Positions 25,090 through 38,725 of a DNA stretch of 64,000 nt are shown here, one piece after another; the first letter of the stretch is position 1; every line of letters starts with the position of its first letter. The stretch covers positions 48,001-112,000 of the forward strand of contig NZ_AHMN02000011.1 of the NCBI RefSeq assembly GCF_000243695.2, given 5' to 3'. The translations under genes were made by a program, and so were the position numbers. This stretch comes from Leptospira kirschneri serovar Cynopteri str. 3522 CT. Lineage in GTDB: Bacteria > Spirochaetota > Leptospiria > Leptospirales > Leptospiraceae. The notes beneath the pieces are model-generated. The model worked only from the letters and a program-made list of their open reading frames with translations. It was not told where the DNA came from and did no database searches.

Positions 25090-26106
25090 ATGAATATTAA
25101 AAAGTTTTTGATTTTCTCCGGATTTGTTATCGGAGTTCTGCTTTTAATTGTTATCGTTGCTTTTTTTATCGTGGACGAAATCAAAGGAGGTGCGGTTGGA
25201 TCTGGTCAGAATAAAATGGAACTTCTCATCGAATCCGGGGATACTTCTGGGAAGATCGTAGAAACGTTATCCACACATGGAATGATCAAGTCTTCCAAAT
25301 ATTTTCTTTATTTAGTAAAATTTACACGTAGTGCCGGCAAGATCAAACAAGGGCTTTATGAGATTAACGACGGAATGGATTCTAGAAAAATCCTACAAGT
25401 GATTACAGAAGGAAAAGTCAAACTTATAAATTTTACAATTCCAGAAGGTTATAATAATAGACAAATCGGGGATTTACTCGTTTCTAAAAAAATCATTTCC
25501 AAACGCCAGGATTTTTTACTCGCTGCCAGTGAACCACAATTATTGAGAGAGTTCAAAATTCCATCTACTTCCGCAGAAGGTTATCTTTTTCCGGAGACTT
25601 ATAGTGTTCCGATCAATTATCCGGTTGATAAAATCGTTCGGATGATGATTAAAAGATTCTACGTACGAATCACAAAGATAGAAAAAACTAAAAATCTTTC
25701 TCCTTTAGAACTTCATAAATTTGTAATTCTTGCTTCCGTAGTAGAACGAGAGGCTAAACGAAACGAAGAAAGACCTCTTATGGCGGGAGTATTTAACAAT
25801 CGTCTAAAAAGGGATATGCCTTTGGAATCCTGCGCAACGATACAATATCTTTTTGACAAACCTCATAACAGGATTTTTGAAAAGGATCTCAAAATAGTAT
25901 CTCCGTATAACACATATCTTAATAAAGGATTTCCTCCCGGACCGATTTCTAATCCTGGTTTTCCGGCGTTGGAAGCTGCTTTTTATCCTAAGGAAACCGA
26001 TTATCTGTTTTTTCTTTTAAAGGGAGATGGTTATCACTATTTCGCAAAATCTCTCAAAGAACACTTAGAAGCCAAGAAGAAGTATATTGACGTACTTTAC
26101 GATTGA
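25090..26106 (+). CDS. mltG: Endolytic murein transglycosylase MltG
   Basis: 338 residues from ATG 25090, with GAAGGATA upstream; a TTG at 25060 is in frame but unlikely. The single N-terminal membrane helix is KFLIFSGFVIGVLLLIVIVA. A LysM-like segment follows (DTSGKIVETLSTHGMIKSSK), then the YceG/MltG catalytic domain: TIPEGYNNRQIGDLL, SAEGYLFPETYSVP, LASVVEREAKRNEERPLMAG with Glu219 (E. coli Glu218), FNNRLKRDMPLESCATIQYL and SPYNTYLNKGFPPGPISNPG. It cuts nascent glycan strands at the inner membrane and is thought to end their extension. It follows hisI-like 24480 closely. Confidence 0.94.
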   Translation: MNIKKFLIFSGFVIGVLLLIVIVAFFIVDEIKGGAVGSGQNKMELLIESGDTSGKIVETLSTHGMIKSSKYFLYLVKFTRSAGKIKQGLYEINDGMDSRKILQVITEGKVKLINFTIPEGYNNRQIGDLLVSKKIISKRQDFLLAASEPQLLREFKIPSTSAEGYLFPETYSVPINYPVDKIVRMMIKRFYVRITKIEKTKNLSPLELHKFVILASVVEREAKRNEERPLMAGVFNNRLKRDMPLESCATIQYLFDKPHNRIFEKDLKIVSPYNTYLNKGFPPGPISNPGFPALEAAFYPKETDYLFFLLKGDGYHYFAKSLKEHLEAKKKYIDVLYD

Positions 26107-26136
26107 GTTCATGGATTCTGCCTTAAAACTTTTGTA

Positions 26137-26383
26137 TTACTCGAAACTACATAATAAAAATATAATCTAATAGTTCGTATATTAGAGTTGTTGAAAAATG
26201 AATTCTCCATCTGTTTCTATTCCATGGAAACGAGCAATTGAAATAGTTTTGTTAAACTGAACTATGGAATTTTTCAACAACTCTATTACTGATCTCTATA
26301 AAATCGAGTAACGTTAATTTTATCACAAAACACTGATTCCATGCAAAATATTAGGTACTTTATTATATAGTTACGAGTAATAA
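26137..26383. repeat. R2 copies flanking R1 copy 5
   Basis: An inverted R2 fragment (TTACTCGAAACTACATAATA, from 26137) lies left of R1, and a full-length plus-strand R2 (ATTACTGATCTCTATAAAAT to GTTACGAGTAATAA, 26285-26383) lies directly right of it. The right-hand copy differs from 4641-4740 at only a few bases. Confidence 0.65.
26184..26284 (-). repeat. R1 MITE, copy 5
   Basis: 101 bp, AGAGTTGTTGAAAAATGAAT to GGAATTTTTCAACAACTCT, in the same orientation as copy 2. ATT directly flanks both ends, the pattern seen at 3411. Confidence 0.85.
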
Positions 26384-26389
26384 TGAAAA

Positions 26390-26556
<167 letters not shown>

Positions 26557-26838
26557 ATGCTTGGAAAGCCACATTCTCTAATGTCCGCTTGGGGATAATT
26601 ACTAAAATGATTTCTTTTAAGATTTTAGTAGAAGCTCTAAGTCTATCGGAGCAATTTATAGACTTTTAAATATCGATGTGTCTAACTTTTACGTTATTCG
26701 GTTTAGAATGTATTATATTTATTGGAGATATTTGAATACTTTTTAAAGTATTTTGAAATAGATTATAACAAAGTTCTAACTTGAATTCAAAAATTTACTG
26801 TACAAAAAACTTCATAAGGACGAATCTAAAAATAAGGT

Positions 26839-26860
26839 GATCGATTCCTTAAAATCGATC
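26839..26860 (+). promoter_or_regulatory. Leader hairpin upstream of the 85-residue gene
   Basis: GATCGATT and AATCGATC form a perfect 8-bp stem around a CCTTAA loop, ending immediately before the AGGAAAAG ribosome site of the gene at 26872. It could affect translation initiation or be a protein-binding palindrome. No function is shown. Confidence 0.4.
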
Positions 26861-26871
26861 AGGAAAAGAAA

Positions 26872-27129
26872 ATGCCTACTCCGGATCTAGAAATCAAAAA
26901 CGTAGCTCGGGAACTAATGGAAGTTCAAAAAGCTTTGGATATTTTCCGGGAAAAACAGAAAAATCGGGAATCTTTGGACGACGCGGCGATTGAGTTTATT
27001 ACCAAAGCGGATTTAGTCATTCAAAGGGCTGAAAAGAAGGAAATTTGTTTAACCGAAGATCAAAAAAGAAGAATAAAAAATAATCTGCTTCGAATCCGCG
27101 CTTCTTTAGTTCGCAGTCAATCGGTTTGA
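26872..27129 (+). CDS. Small helical protein of unknown function
   Basis: 85 residues, highly charged (MPTPDLEIKNVARELMEVQK..IRASLVRSQSV), predicted all-helical and possibly coiled-coil, with no Cys-based motif and no membrane segment. A good ribosome site, AGGAAAAG, precedes ATG 26872, and a perfect hairpin precedes that. It is alone, convergent with the DUF3999 frame. The family is not recognised. Confidence 0.75.
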   Translation: MPTPDLEIKNVARELMEVQKALDIFREKQKNRESLDDAAIEFITKADLVIQRAEKKEICLTEDQKRRIKNNLLRIRASLVRSQSV

Positions 27130-27273
27130 AATTAGAAAATTCTATTAGATCGTTTTATTCGTTCAATAACGTGAATAAGGATTACTTGGACGTATAAAAA
27201 AAATACCGAGAACGGTCGATTTTACAAAGATGTGGAAGTTTTCAAGAAATTGCATCTAACTCGGAATTGTTGA

Positions 27274-27954
<681 letters not shown>

Positions 27955-30292
27955 AAAGAACTTTAGTAAATTCTAAATTTATGTTGGAAGCGTTCTGATC
28001 GATTTCGATACGAACAAATTTTTCATTATCCGAGTTGAATTTAATTTCGTTTGATACGTTTCCTCCGTAATAATTATAGATCGTAAAGTCGGAATCTAGT
28101 TTCCAATCTTCTAAAGTTTCTCCCAGATAGATTTTCCCTTTGATTTCGTATTCTCCCGGTCCTTCTGCGACTATGGATTTATATCTCGTTTTAGATGGAA
28201 TTTTAGGAAGTTTTAAAACGTAAATACGATTCATATCTTCGTCTTTTTCTTGGAAAAGTAGATTTACTTTTTTTTCTCCTTCTTGATACGCCCCCATTAC
28301 GTTTCTGGAAATAAAAGGAATCGTTTTACCGTTATGAACAATCCTTCTATCGTTAATTCCGGAATGCCTAACGATGTCCTCATCTAATTTTATTTTTCCG
28401 TAAAATAGGTTTTCTTCTTCTCCAGCATTGCCAGCTCTATTGGAAAGTTTCGGGATTTGGATTTCCTTATAATACCGGTATCCTTTTGTGTCGATTTTCT
28501 CCGCGTTTAAAGGAGAGGCAAAAGAAGAAGCCAATATTGCTAATAAAAGTAGGAGTAACCCTGAAGTATTTTGGTAATTTGTAATCTTTTCCTTAAACTT
28601 CTGATAGAATAGACTTACCAAAATAAAACCCGCGCCCAAGGTAAATCCGGCTATAATTCTAACGATTTTACTCATTGTCCATATATCATAAAAATAGAAT
28701 TTTCCAACTAACACGGCCGTAACGATGAACCCCGCGATTCGAAGGGATCGAAAGGAATATTTAAATCCTATAAATAAAAACACGGCCGCATAAAAAGCGA
28801 GAACATAAGAATATCCTAAATTTCTATAATGTTCGTTATGAACGGTGTGGTAAACGTCTATCAGAGTGCCTAAAATTAGGGTGAAAATTCCCATATAAAT
28901 AAATCCTCGATGAAACCAGAATGATTCCTTGTTTTTTTGTATATAGTATGTTCCGAAAAGAAATAAGGAAGAAAGAAAGTATAAAGTAAATCGTTCGTTT
29001 AACAAAAACAAACGATTTACGTCGTCCATCGGATTGAAAAAATACAATTTGAACAACGCCGCGATCCAAAAACCAGTCGAAACGTATCGAAGATGTGTGT
29101 TTCCGTATTTTGAACTCAAAAGGGAAATTACTCCCGCAAAAGTGATCCAGGAAAAAGTAAGCCAGTTTCCTTCCGAAAAATCTAAAAGGGCCGCGAATGT
29201 GAATCCTAAAAGAAGATACAAATGGATTCTTTCAAATATTTCTAGTTGTGACGGATCAAAAAAGTCGGATTTTTTTCGACTAATCAAAATCCATAACGAA
29301 AAAAGAACGGCACCGAATAATATAAAATGGGAACCGAGTTTCGGATAAGTTTCCTCTATTTGCATATATCCCATAAGTCCGAAACTTAGAGAATTTAAAA
29401 CGAGAAAGATAGGATAAAATATCCAATTCCAACCTGAGTTTTCGCTTTTTTGTAAAAGTTTTGGAAAGAAGAAAATCTTTCCGTAAATAAATAATAAATA
29501 TGTAATATTAATAAATGAGAATGGAACGATAAAGCCGCTTTGATTGATGTTTTTTATCGCCCAAAAATGATATAACACAAAGTTCGCGATTAATAAGAAA
29601 AAAGAAGATACGATCCAGGGTATTTTTCTGGAAATTAAGAAAAGTAGTATATTCAAAAAAACTAAATATCCAAATAAAAATTGATAGGAATTTTCTCCCT
29701 GTGAGATTAGTACCGGTGATAAAATAGAACCGATCAGTGCAAAAATATATAAAATTTCCTTTCGAATCCAATAGGCTAAACCAGAAGAAAATATACTTAA
29801 TAAAGAAAGATATAAAAAAGTTTCCGAAAGAGAGAATAAATCGTAGTAATAATACCCGCCGAATAAACTGAGATAGACGATTGAAAATCCGGCTCCTAAA
29901 ACCGATTCGGGTAAAATCCGAAATTTCTTTCGGGCCAATTGAATGCCTGTAATACAAACTCCAAAACCAATCGATAAGCCTATCAAGATTCGACCGGATT
30001 CATTTACCCAACGATTGTCAAAGGCATATTTGATGAACCATACGCTTGCGAGTAGAATGGAGAATAGTCCTAACTTTCCTAAAAAATTTCCGCCTAAAAA
30101 AAGTTCCCATTCCGGACTTCTTTTTTTAGGGAGCGTTTCTGAAGTTGATGAGGGGCTTACAAACGCCGTAGAAGCGGCTTCTTTCGGTTCTAGATCGGTT
30201 TGATTTTTTGAATAGGTGAAAATTTCTTTTTTGAGAGATTGGATTTCCGTTTCCAGTTCATCTAAACGTTTTTGTATTTTCTTTAAATCCAA

Positions 30293-30823
30293 GAAACGAC
30301 ACCTTCTATTCGGAAGGTCGATTATAATTTCCTATTGAAAATTGAAAGTAAAAAATCATTGAGTCGATGTTTTGGCTTACGTTTCAATTAAGAAGGCCTT
30401 TGTAAAATCTAAAAAAAATTAAACAATGACGTTCTACATTGGATAAGAAGATAATATTAAAAATGCCAATCTCGCAAAACATAAATAACGTGTAAGGATA
30501 ATCTTTTATGAAATCGCAGTTTGACGCTGCCATAAAATTCATTTTATAAAGGGGTTTCGTTTTTTGAGGTTAACATGATACGTTATTTTCTATATTATAA
30601 ACATTCTTTTTTCTTAATTTAAGGATTATTTGATAGAATAAGGTCAAGCTAATAGATTGTCTCAAAAATGGATTCTGCTGATTTAAAACGGTTTTTCGAA
30701 AGTAAACGAAGATTTTTGAAATGGCTTTTGAAAAAACCGATTTGTTTGATCGAAGCTTCAAATTAGGCTGGAAGTTTATATGACTTTTAATTCAAAAAAA
30801 CGTATCTACGCTATATCTGCCAA
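30293..30823. other. Gap with only very short frames
   Basis: No repeat family or convincing gene. Two tiny plus-strand frames were seen: 13 codons from ATG at about 30508 with AAGGAT upstream, and 32 codons at 30668-30766 (MDSADLKRFFESKRRFLKWL..). The second has coding-like composition and may be the remnant of a longer gene. Neither is called. Confidence 0.5.
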
Positions 30824-31897
30824 CTAGGGAGTGTTCTCAAGAAACTTGAGCACATCATAATTGTTTTTTCTGCCTAAGTTCATTAAATATTTTGCATGTT
30901 CCAGAGGAGTTTCCCCAGAGCCGTTTTTTATGGTTGGGTCTGCACCTTGTTGCAAAAGATACTGTGCGATTTCTTTTGAGGCTGCATCATACAGTGGAGT
31001 CTGTTGATAGACATCCTTACCGTTTACATTGGCGCCGTGTTCTACTAATTCTTTTACAATTTGAATATTATGTTTTTTCTCCACTGCGTAGTGTAGAGGA
31101 CTGCTCCCGTCTTCCGCCAAAGTAGCATTGACATCGGCTTTTCCCATTTCTAGGAGCAGCCTAATCATTTTGAGTCTTCTATCATTTTTTGGGGAAAGAT
31201 TAGAATAACGTTCTATCACGTTGAAGAATAGATAATTACAACGGCGAAAAAGATCGCAACTCTTTGCATTTGCATCGGCGCCTTTTTTTAAAAGAAGCTC
31301 AGCGATTTCAGTGTTCTCATTCTCAATAGCAAAATACAATAAAGATTGATCATAGACGGCGTTGTTTTGGAAATTCACATCGGCGCCTTTCTCTAAGAGG
31401 AGCCTCACGATTTCAACGTTCTCGTTCTTAATAGCAAAATACAATGGAGGTGGACCAATGAATGTGGAATTTACATCCGCGCCAGTCTCGATGCATCGGC
31501 GAACCCCGGATAGATCGTTGTTCTGGATACTTCCGATCAGAAGGCCTGACTCCCAGGCTTCGGGGACTTTCCAATAGTAATATACCGTCAACGGAATTGT
31601 AATAGGAAGTAGGATCGTATCCGCCAAGAAGGACAAAGTAAAATCAATAACACTAAAAGGAAAATTCTGATCTATACCAGTTATCCAATAACGTCGTGTC
31701 CCTGGATAAATCCAGAGGGGAGGATTCCAAACGCTAGGATTTTTAGACAGTTCTGGAGAGATGGTTTTATCTGCGTACCTCGCCATAGACCAAACGGGTG
31801 TGGGTAAAATTTTGGCTTCTTCAAGCATTCGGATTGTGGCGCAATCCATCTGAGCGGCCATCAAGATCGTTATCATCATTCTGAACAAGATTTTCAT
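30824..31897 (-). CDS. YceK/YidQ-type lipoprotein domain fused to ankyrin repeats
   Basis: 357 residues. A signal-like MKILFRMMITILMAAQMDC fits a spirochaetal lipobox with Cys19. Residues about 60-112 match the YceK/YidQ lipoprotein signature: YPGTRRYWITGID..PFSVIDFTLSFLADTILLPITIP. From about 118 on there are five or six ankyrin repeats, for example PPLYFAIKNENVEIVRLLLE, KGADVNFQNN, SSPLHYAVEKKHNIQIVKEL and QTPLYDAASKEIAQYLLQQG. The second and third repeats carry inserts. As an envelope lipoprotein with a repeat scaffold, a protein-binding role at the cell surface or periplasm is inferred. Confidence 0.85.
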   Translation of the reverse strand: MKILFRMMITILMAAQMDCATIRMLEEAKILPTPVWSMARYADKTISPELSKNPSVWNPPLWIYPGTRRYWITGIDQNFPFSVIDFTLSFLADTILLPITIPLTVYYYWKVPEAWESGLLIGSIQNNDLSGVRRCIETGADVNSTFIGPPPLYFAIKNENVEIVRLLLEKGADVNFQNNAVYDQSLLYFAIENENTEIAELLLKKGADANAKSCDLFRRCNYLFFNVIERYSNLSPKNDRRLKMIRLLLEMGKADVNATLAEDGSSPLHYAVEKKHNIQIVKELVEHGANVNGKDVYQQTPLYDAASKEIAQYLLQQGADPTIKNGSGETPLEHAKYLMNLGRKNNYDVLKFLENTP

Positions 31898-32222
31898 TTT
31901 CTATTTGTTCCCAACTATATTGGATTGCTCTACCCAGTTCCGATTCAATCCATTTTGGCATTCTCATATCTTGTAAGTTCGGCGTAAAACTTTCTAAAAA
32001 ATAAAATAGGGAGTTGTGTTCATTTTACTTAACGTTGTTTTGATTCATAAGAAAATGAACTTATTCCGAGAGCATAAATGTTTTAAATGCGATCCAGGAC
32101 TTATTTTGAGGTCGATTGTTCTTGTGAAGATGGATTAAAAAGCAAATGACAGAGGGATAAGTTTTGTTTTTCTAGTAAACGGATTCCAACTTTGAATATC
32201 ATACTATTAGGATTCAAAACTC
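31898..32222. other. Divergent intergenic region
   Basis: Separates the ankyrin lipoprotein (minus) from the acyl-CoA dehydrogenase (plus). A 46-codon minus frame (31821-31961, MPKWIESELGRAIQYSWEQI..) overlaps the lipoprotein start out of frame. It is too short to call but has coding-like residues and may be a gene relic. Nothing else is recognised. Confidence 0.5.
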
Positions 32223-33887
<1,665 letters not shown>

Positions 33888-33904
33888 AAAAGTATATCTA
33901 AATT

Positions 33905-33955
33905 GCGAATACAAATTTTTTTGTGTGCGGGTTTGTATAAATCTGCGTTACTCGT
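33905..33955 (+). repeat. R6-like repeat, weak
   Basis: AATTGCGAATACAAATTTTT..GTTTGTATAAATCTGCGTTA follows the R6 layout of 40403-40485 at reduced identity. Called mainly on the order of shared words. Confidence 0.35.
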
Positions 33956-34015
33956 CATTGAAAAAAGATTGGAATTGATTCAAGATGTTAAAAACAAACG
34001 AGGACAATAAAAATA

Positions 34016-34037
34016 GAGGGACCATTTCTGATCCCTC
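34016..34037 (-). terminator. Possible terminator for the DUF1554 lipoprotein gene
   Basis: Read on the minus strand: GAGGGA, a 10-base loop, TCCCTC, then TATTTTTATT. It lies about 150 bases beyond the stop of the gene at 34187. It could also act weakly for the convergent dehydrogenase gene. Confidence 0.45.
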
Positions 34038-34186
34038 ATTGTAACATTCGAATTTTCTAATATTTTTACAAAATCGAATATAAAAACCGATTTCTTTTTT
34101 ACTTACGGTGTATCTCAAAATTTGATTTTGTTTTATCAAAAAAAGATAAGTCTAAAAGAATCATCTCCCGGTTAAAAAACAGATTT

Positions 34187-35551
34187 TTATTGTTCTACAC
34201 AAACTAAACCAATTCTATAATTACCATAGGAAGTAAAGTTATGGGAACAAGACGTCGTGAATGCTCCATTAGATTCTTCTGCTTTAAGAGCATTTGAGTT
34301 TTTACTATTGGCCATGCCGTATACTCCATAAACAGAAAGATCATTACTATTCCAAGAGTCACAAGTAATAGGAATTCCTCCAGATGTCCAAACGGTCCAA
34401 TCTGAATTTAAACCAGTCCATTGTGCAGCTGCTATTTGCGAAAATGAATTTTCTAATTGATTGTTATTTGCAAAATCGAACATTCCGGAACTATTTGTAG
34501 TCATTATGAACACGTCGTCATAGTCTCTTATATATTGTTGATTCGGTCGCAATACCCAGTCTTTTTGTCCTACTGTAGAATTTGGTCCTACCGTCGTTGC
34601 AACTCTATTGACTCCGTCCACGATCATTGCCTTGTATATTCCTCCTGAAGGAAGGTTTGAAGGAACTTGACTTTGACAATATGCATCTGCTCCTGCAATT
34701 CCTCCAAAATTTCCGTTATGCCATTCCTCCGTACTAGAAGTAACGAATATATATTTTGGACGTGGCTGCTCCACACAAACGAGACCTAATCTATAATTCT
34801 GATAGGAGGTAAGTGTATTTTCACAAGACGTTACGAAGGATCCAGTAGATTCTCCTCTAAGAATATTAGAGTCCGTGCTAACTGATATGCCGTACACTCC
34901 ATAAACAGAAATATTAGAAGTAGTCCAAGAGTCACAAATAATAGGCTCTCGGCCAGGAATTCCTCCGGATGTCCAAAGGACCCAATTCGAATTTAAACCA
35001 GTCCATTGACCGGATTTCTTAACTTGGGTAAATGAATTTTCTAATCGTTTACCACTTTGAAAATCGATCATACCATAACCATTTGTGAACATTACGTTTG
35101 CACCGTCTTCCGCTCTACGATACTGTTGGTTCGGTTGAAACACCCAGTCTTTTTGTCCCGCCGTGGAGTTTGGTCCTACAGTCGTTGCAACTCTATTGAG
35201 TCCATCTACTATCATTGCCTTGTATTTTCCAGTATTAGGAAGATTAGAAGGAATATGACTCTGACAATATGCATCCGCTCCAGCTATTCCTCCAAAGTTT
35301 CCATTATGTTCATCGCCCGAAGAGGATGTAGTAAAGATATACGGAATGTAACCTTCTGGAAAAACTGATTGTAGATTTTGTCCACTGAGTTGATTTCTAC
35401 TTAACGTCGTTGAACCTAACGTTTGTTTGTCGGAGATAAGTGAAAGTAAGCCACTTAAAACCGAGTTATTGCCCTCAGATGATTTATTGAAACAAGCGAC
35501 AAATACCAGTGTGAATACTGATACAACCGCAATTTTATATTTAATTTTCAT
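34187..35551 (-). CDS. Lipoprotein with two tandem DUF1554 domains
   Basis: 454 residues from ATG 35551 (GAGGAG upstream; a TTG seven codons earlier is unlikely). Signal MKIKYKIAVVSVFTLVFVAC gives a lipobox ending at Cys20. Two copies of about 190 residues follow, each beginning IFTTSS..EHNGNFGGIAGADAYC or IFVTSS..EWHNGNFGGIAG and ending YRLGLVCVEQ or YRIGLVCVEQ. Shared landmarks are KAMIVDG.NRVATTVGPNS, GQKDWV, QWTGLNS.W..WTSGG, I.CDSW and SVYGVYG. DUF1554 is typical of Leptospira lipoproteins. The layout G-A-D-x-x-C ... C-x-x-W ... L-x-C-V-E resembles endostatin/C-type-lectin-fold modules (inference). Probably surface-exposed. Confidence 0.92.
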   Translation of the reverse strand: MKIKYKIAVVSVFTLVFVACFNKSSEGNNSVLSGLLSLISDKQTLGSTTLSRNQLSGQNLQSVFPEGYIPYIFTTSSSGDEHNGNFGGIAGADAYCQSHIPSNLPNTGKYKAMIVDGLNRVATTVGPNSTAGQKDWVFQPNQQYRRAEDGANVMFTNGYGMIDFQSGKRLENSFTQVKKSGQWTGLNSNWVLWTSGGIPGREPIICDSWTTSNISVYGVYGISVSTDSNILRGESTGSFVTSCENTLTSYQNYRLGLVCVEQPRPKYIFVTSSTEEWHNGNFGGIAGADAYCQSQVPSNLPSGGIYKAMIVDGVNRVATTVGPNSTVGQKDWVLRPNQQYIRDYDDVFIMTTNSSGMFDFANNNQLENSFSQIAAAQWTGLNSDWTVWTSGGIPITCDSWNSNDLSVYGVYGMANSKNSNALKAEESNGAFTTSCSHNFTSYGNYRIGLVCVEQ

Positions 35552-35859
35552 AATCGTTGATTTACTCCTCAAGTTTTTTAATCAAATGCAAAACACAAAT
35601 GACTTAGAAAACATGAAAGATTCATGTGTAAATATATTTTCTAAAAATATAACAAATTATTATTTATTTTTTCCCAAAAAATTATTTTAAAATAATTTAT
35701 TGAATATTTGACACAAAATAAATTATTTTATTTATAACATTTAAAATCTCGATTAACGCGAGTTTGGTGTAAAAATTTTTTCTTAAAAAGTGAATTGTTT
35801 CGGGAAAAATAAAATCAAGAATACTCTAACTGTTATGTTTTTTATTGAATTCCATAAAA

Positions 35860-36366
<507 letters not shown>

Positions 36367-36557
36367 ATTTACCCACAGGATCGGCAAAAATAGGTTATTG
36401 TGTATAATCTGATAATATTTGTCGGTAGTATAAAAACCATTTATTTTTAATATGCTTGGTATCGTCATGTTTTTTTGGCTCTGTATTTTTCAATCAGCTC
36501 ATAACGTTTATACTCATCCGGATTCTTAAATCCACAATCGGTTCTCTATATTTTCTT

Positions 36558-37709
36558 TTATCCGTGTAAAGGAGAATAAATATTTCTTTCGCCACTGATT
36601 CCTTTAAGACGTTTAGCTCCTACAAATTCGAAACGTTCTTTCCCTGCTTTGAGAACAAATTCTTCGGTGGCAAGAATATTCTTTCCTAAATCCTTACACA
36701 AAGACTCAACTCTAAAAGCCTGATTGACCGCGTTTCCGATTACGGTAAAATCAAGTCTGTCTTTTGCGCCTACGTTACCATAAACTACGTCTCCAACGTT
36801 CAACGCCATTCCTAGATGAATTTGTAAATCAGGATGTTCTTCGTTCCATTGTATTACGGAATTCTTAATCTTTTGAGCCGCATTGAGTGCCGCCAAACAC
36901 GCCTTATGCGAATCCGCTTCTGCAGGAAAAATGGCTAGAATCGCGTCCCCTATAAATTTTAGAATTTCCCCTTTTTCTTCTTGGATCGGTTGTGCTGTCA
37001 GTTCAAAGTAATGATCTAAAATTTCCACGATTCTTTTGGGGGAATTGTTTTCGCTTAAAAACGAAAAGTCCCGTAAGTCTGCGCAAAGAATTGCCGCGTA
37101 GATCGTTTCCCCAGTGCCTCTTCTGAATTCTCCGGATAAAACTCTTTTAGAAGCGTTGGAACCTAAATAAACTTCTAAAAGTTCATTAATTGAAAATTTT
37201 CTGGATTCTAAATCCAAACGTAAGGGCAAAATACTTCGAATCGAATTCAAACAATCGATTTGTTCATCCGTAAAACCGCCGGGCGTATCCGTGCTCCAAG
37301 AAATAGCGCTTCGGATATTATTTCCGAAAACGGAAGCGAAGATACAATAATCCGTTCCACCTTTTTCGTGTAAGTCGACACAGATCGGATACGAAAGGTC
37401 TGCCTCTGGACCAGTTAACTTACAACGGATAAAATCGATTTCTTTTTCCCGAATGAGATAGATCGGACTATCTTTATATTGTGGTTGTTGTAGACCATCG
37501 TGTGGAATAAATACAATTTGAGTTTCTTCTCCTCTTGTCCAAATGATTGATCTTACCATCACTTCCGGATGCATTGTGGGGATGCTCGTAAAAAATCTCC
37601 AGACAGGAATTCCGGCTTCTATCATTTTACGATTTAAAACTTCTATTAGTTCTTTGGCCTCTAAGGTTCTGGATTCGTGAGTGGATAACCAATGGATAAT
37701 GTCTTTCAT
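36558..37709 (-). CDS. Class III adenylate cyclase
   Basis: 383 residues from ATG 37709; a TTG at 37769 would add 20 residues. The C-terminal 190 residues are the catalytic domain: [16 protein letters not shown] (first metal Asp), [16 protein letters not shown] (second metal Asp, and Lys for adenine selection), [19 protein letters not shown] (Asp for adenine, Asn and Arg for the transition state). All canonical residues are present, so it should form an active homodimer making cAMP. The N-terminal 180 residues form a soluble sensor-like region without membrane helices ([20 protein letters not shown]). Nothing nearby suggests its signal. Confidence 0.92.
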   Translation of the reverse strand: MKDIIHWLSTHESRTLEAKELIEVLNRKMIEAGIPVWRFFTSIPTMHPEVMVRSIIWTRGEETQIVFIPHDGLQQPQYKDSPIYLIREKEIDFIRCKLTGPEADLSYPICVDLHEKGGTDYCIFASVFGNNIRSAISWSTDTPGGFTDEQIDCLNSIRSILPLRLDLESRKFSINELLEVYLGSNASKRVLSGEFRRGTGETIYAAILCADLRDFSFLSENNSPKRIVEILDHYFELTAQPIQEEKGEILKFIGDAILAIFPAEADSHKACLAALNAAQKIKNSVIQWNEEHPDLQIHLGMALNVGDVVYGNVGAKDRLDFTVIGNAVNQAFRVESLCKDLGKNILATEEFVLKAGKERFEFVGAKRLKGISGERNIYSPLHG

Positions 37710-38725
37710 GTTTACTTTTAGCGCTCGTATATCGTTTGTTTTTGAGATAGTGATTAAAGTTGTTTTCAAAAACTTTTTATTCTGGCTTTTAAATAAGCAT
37801 ACGAATTGATTTTGAGATCACTCTAAAAAACAAATAAGAAACTATTCTGAAAGGCGTCTAACCTTTCAACTTAGAATTTTTATATAAAAAAAATTATAAT
37901 TGGTCTTTTACCGCAAAAAAGTTCGTATGATTTCTTAAAGGACATTTTTTCGAATTTATAAAAGATAAATTTTATTGGTTATGGAATACTTGTACATTTT
38001 GACGTAGGTTTGAACGCGGGATTCTTATATTGAGAAAATCCGGAAAATGAGTATATTTGAATATTTAAATTTAATTGTTTTCTATAACTACTGATAAGGA
38101 CTTGTATGCTTTATTTTGAAGTATAAAAACTTATGACGAATTGAGCCGTAGTATTCATTCTGCAACGATTCGGTAAATCTTCATTTTTTGCAAGAAACCA
38201 CAGAGATCTTCCTTAGATACTAAAAAAAATAGACAACCTACACTTTTATGTCAGCGGGCTCGTTCTGATTTGAATTTTTTTATATAAAAGTTTGTCTTTA
38301 CTCGAGTTGTAAAATAACAGTACCCAACGTTTGTCTTCAAATACCATTTTATAATAAAAATTCAGGATATTCAATTTGATTAGGATCGGTGAATCGTTTT
38401 ACGATTGTCACTGAATAAAAAATTTATTTTATAAAGATTCCTTGTAGTAAAGATGTCTTAACGCAAATCTTTTAGGTTTAAAAAAACTGTTGTTTCTTTT
38501 AAAAAAGATCTAGGTTTATTGTTACATTTTCGGTTTAAAAAATGTGAGAACCTATATAAATCGAATCTATCTTTTGATAATACTTCGAAATTACGGTTTC
38601 TAAGACTTCTTATAAATATAAAGTTGTAAATACAACTTGTTTCGAAATCAATTTTTATGAAATAGTTAGAACAGAAGTTTCAACAATTTTTGATTTCAAT
38701 TTGTATTTTTAACGAGACGATAGAT
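37710..38725. other. Intergenic region of about 1 kb without recognised gene
   Basis: AT-rich. One R5-like core (ATGTGAGAACCTATATAAAT, about 38540) and a weak R2-like word (CTTTACTCGAGTTGTAAAAT, about 38297) are visible. No frame with convincing composition was found on either strand. Confidence 0.5.

Noticed and set aside
30668..30766. 32-codon plus-strand open frame
   Set aside because: Coding-like residues but too short, with no ribosome site; noted only as a possible relic.
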